Positions 63,435 through 64,000 of a DNA stretch of 64,000 bases are shown in pieces. Position numbers and translations under genes: made by a program. Numbering within the stretch: the stretch's first letter is position 1; each line of letters begins with the position of its first letter. The notes beneath the pieces were generated by a model, which did not search any database, was not told the origin of the DNA, and worked only from the letters and a program-made list of their open reading frames with translations. This DNA comes from Providencia burhodogranariea DSM 19968 (GTDB lineage Bacteria; Pseudomonadota; Gammaproteobacteria; Enterobacterales; Enterobacteriaceae), in the NCBI RefSeq assembly GCF_000314855.2, contig NZ_KB233222.1, forward strand, positions 196,387 to 260,386, written 5' to 3'.

Positions 63435-64000
63435 TCACGAGCTGAAACCCCGATTGCTCGGCCTAGCAAAAAGCGAATGCTTTGCTCAACAATAACCTTC
63501 CAACGACTGTCTCTCGACACTCTTCATCAAGAATAAACCAGTGCAGGATGCATAATTATTGTCAAGATCTTGGCAATCAATCGCAATTAATCCGACGATC
63601 TGACCATTTTGTATGGCAGCCTAAACGTTATTGCAGGGTTCTTTGAGTCTATCAATAAATTCGCTGAGGCCAGTGGCAATTAGTTTTTCAAAATATGCAC
63701 CAAAATCGGCATGCCTGAAGTAAAAATACCGGAGCGATAGCCTTCTAAAATATCAATGCATCGATTTATCAATGGTTTTAGCCAAGCTAATAATATTTTG
63801 ATGCGTTAGCATAAAGCGTAATACCATCTGCAACGGTTTGTTGTTGCTTCAGGGCTAATTGTTTTAAAGCTGAAGATACCTGTTGTTGCCCAAAAAGATG
63901 GATATGATTAACTAACTCTTTCCCTTTGCTCGTGAGTAATAGCTTTTTAACTCGACCATCTTCAGGATTGGTTAACTCAGTTATTTCGTTATTTTTAATT
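63435..64000 (-). pseudogene. MarR-GNAT fusion regulator, decayed and cut by the window edge
   Basis: On the minus strand, 64000 to 63805 reads ITELTNPEDGRVKKLLLTSK plus the following helices, the C-terminal half of a MarR wing and dimerisation region, ending at a stop. After a frame change come DILEGYRSGIF, then FRHADFGAYFEKLIATGLSE, an in-frame TAG, and AAIQNGQIVGLIAIDCQDLD. A further frameshift precedes WFILDEECRETVVGRLLLSK, a GNAT domain. Bifunctional MarR/GNAT proteins have this order. At least two stops and two frameshifts make it non-functional. The 5' part lies outside. Confidence 0.8.

Noticed and set aside
1-64000. CRISPR array or cas genes
   Set aside because: No regularly spaced direct repeats and no Cas-like proteins were seen; the repeats present are dispersed and palindromic.

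Overview
The window looks like chromosome of an AT-rich enterobacterium of the Proteus/Providencia/Morganella group, with Providencia the best guess. The reasons are the enterobacterial core order (PurR box of purEK, lpxH-ppiB, cysS, fruBKA, ybcJ-folD, argU), the low GC, a class A acid phosphatase plus a decayed second copy, and an MR/P-style fimbrial operon. The genus call is inference from gene content only.

Layout. Positions 1-9331 are core: the purE operator, lpxH-ppiB, divergent cysS, the fructose PTS operon fruBKA with two Cra operators, ybcJ-folD and tRNA-Arg(UCU). From 9332 to about 45 kb the DNA is accessory. It holds two small orphan genes, a CysB-like LysR regulator facing an M20 amidohydrolase/DUF3100 transporter cluster, a lipoprotein, a LysR/RibD-like/SDR trio, and an AraC regulator next to a DUF1254 / outer-membrane / PhoN / outer-membrane operon with one frameshifted member. 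These are followed by a complete chaperone-usher fimbrial operon, a phoN pseudogene cut by an IS200/IS605 remnant, and a 2859-residue cyclic beta-1,2-glucan synthase-like protein. From 45 to 49.5 kb come a 55-residue zinc-ribbon protein, an aaeXAB-like efflux cluster whose first gene is frameshifted in T8 runs, and a MarC protein.

The most interesting block is 49607-56483. Its seven co-directional genes, in transcription order, are a fumarase/aspartase-superfamily lyase, GNAT acetyltransferase, amino-acid ABC binding protein, permease, ATPase, M20 deacylase and MmgE/PrpD protein. This is the order of the Bacillus subtilis yxeKLMNOPQ operon for S-(2-succino)cysteine disposal, except that the monooxygenase YxeK is replaced by the lyase. 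I propose a lyase-type S-(2-succino)cysteine (or related succinylated thiol) salvage operon. A peptide-type ABC importer (56984-62061) is transcribed divergently from it.

The right end (62.1-64 kb) is decayed: an IS3-type orfA remnant, a fimbrial chaperone truncated at the IS junction, a small membrane protein, and a MarR-GNAT fusion gene broken by stops and frameshifts. At least five relatives of a MITE-like element with GGCTGTT[G/T]ATCTTTG inverted ends are dispersed in the window, one inside the yxe-like operon and one supplying the stop codon of a DUF1090-like gene. A second dispersed repeat (core ACTTCAAGTTGCAT) occurs at least four times.
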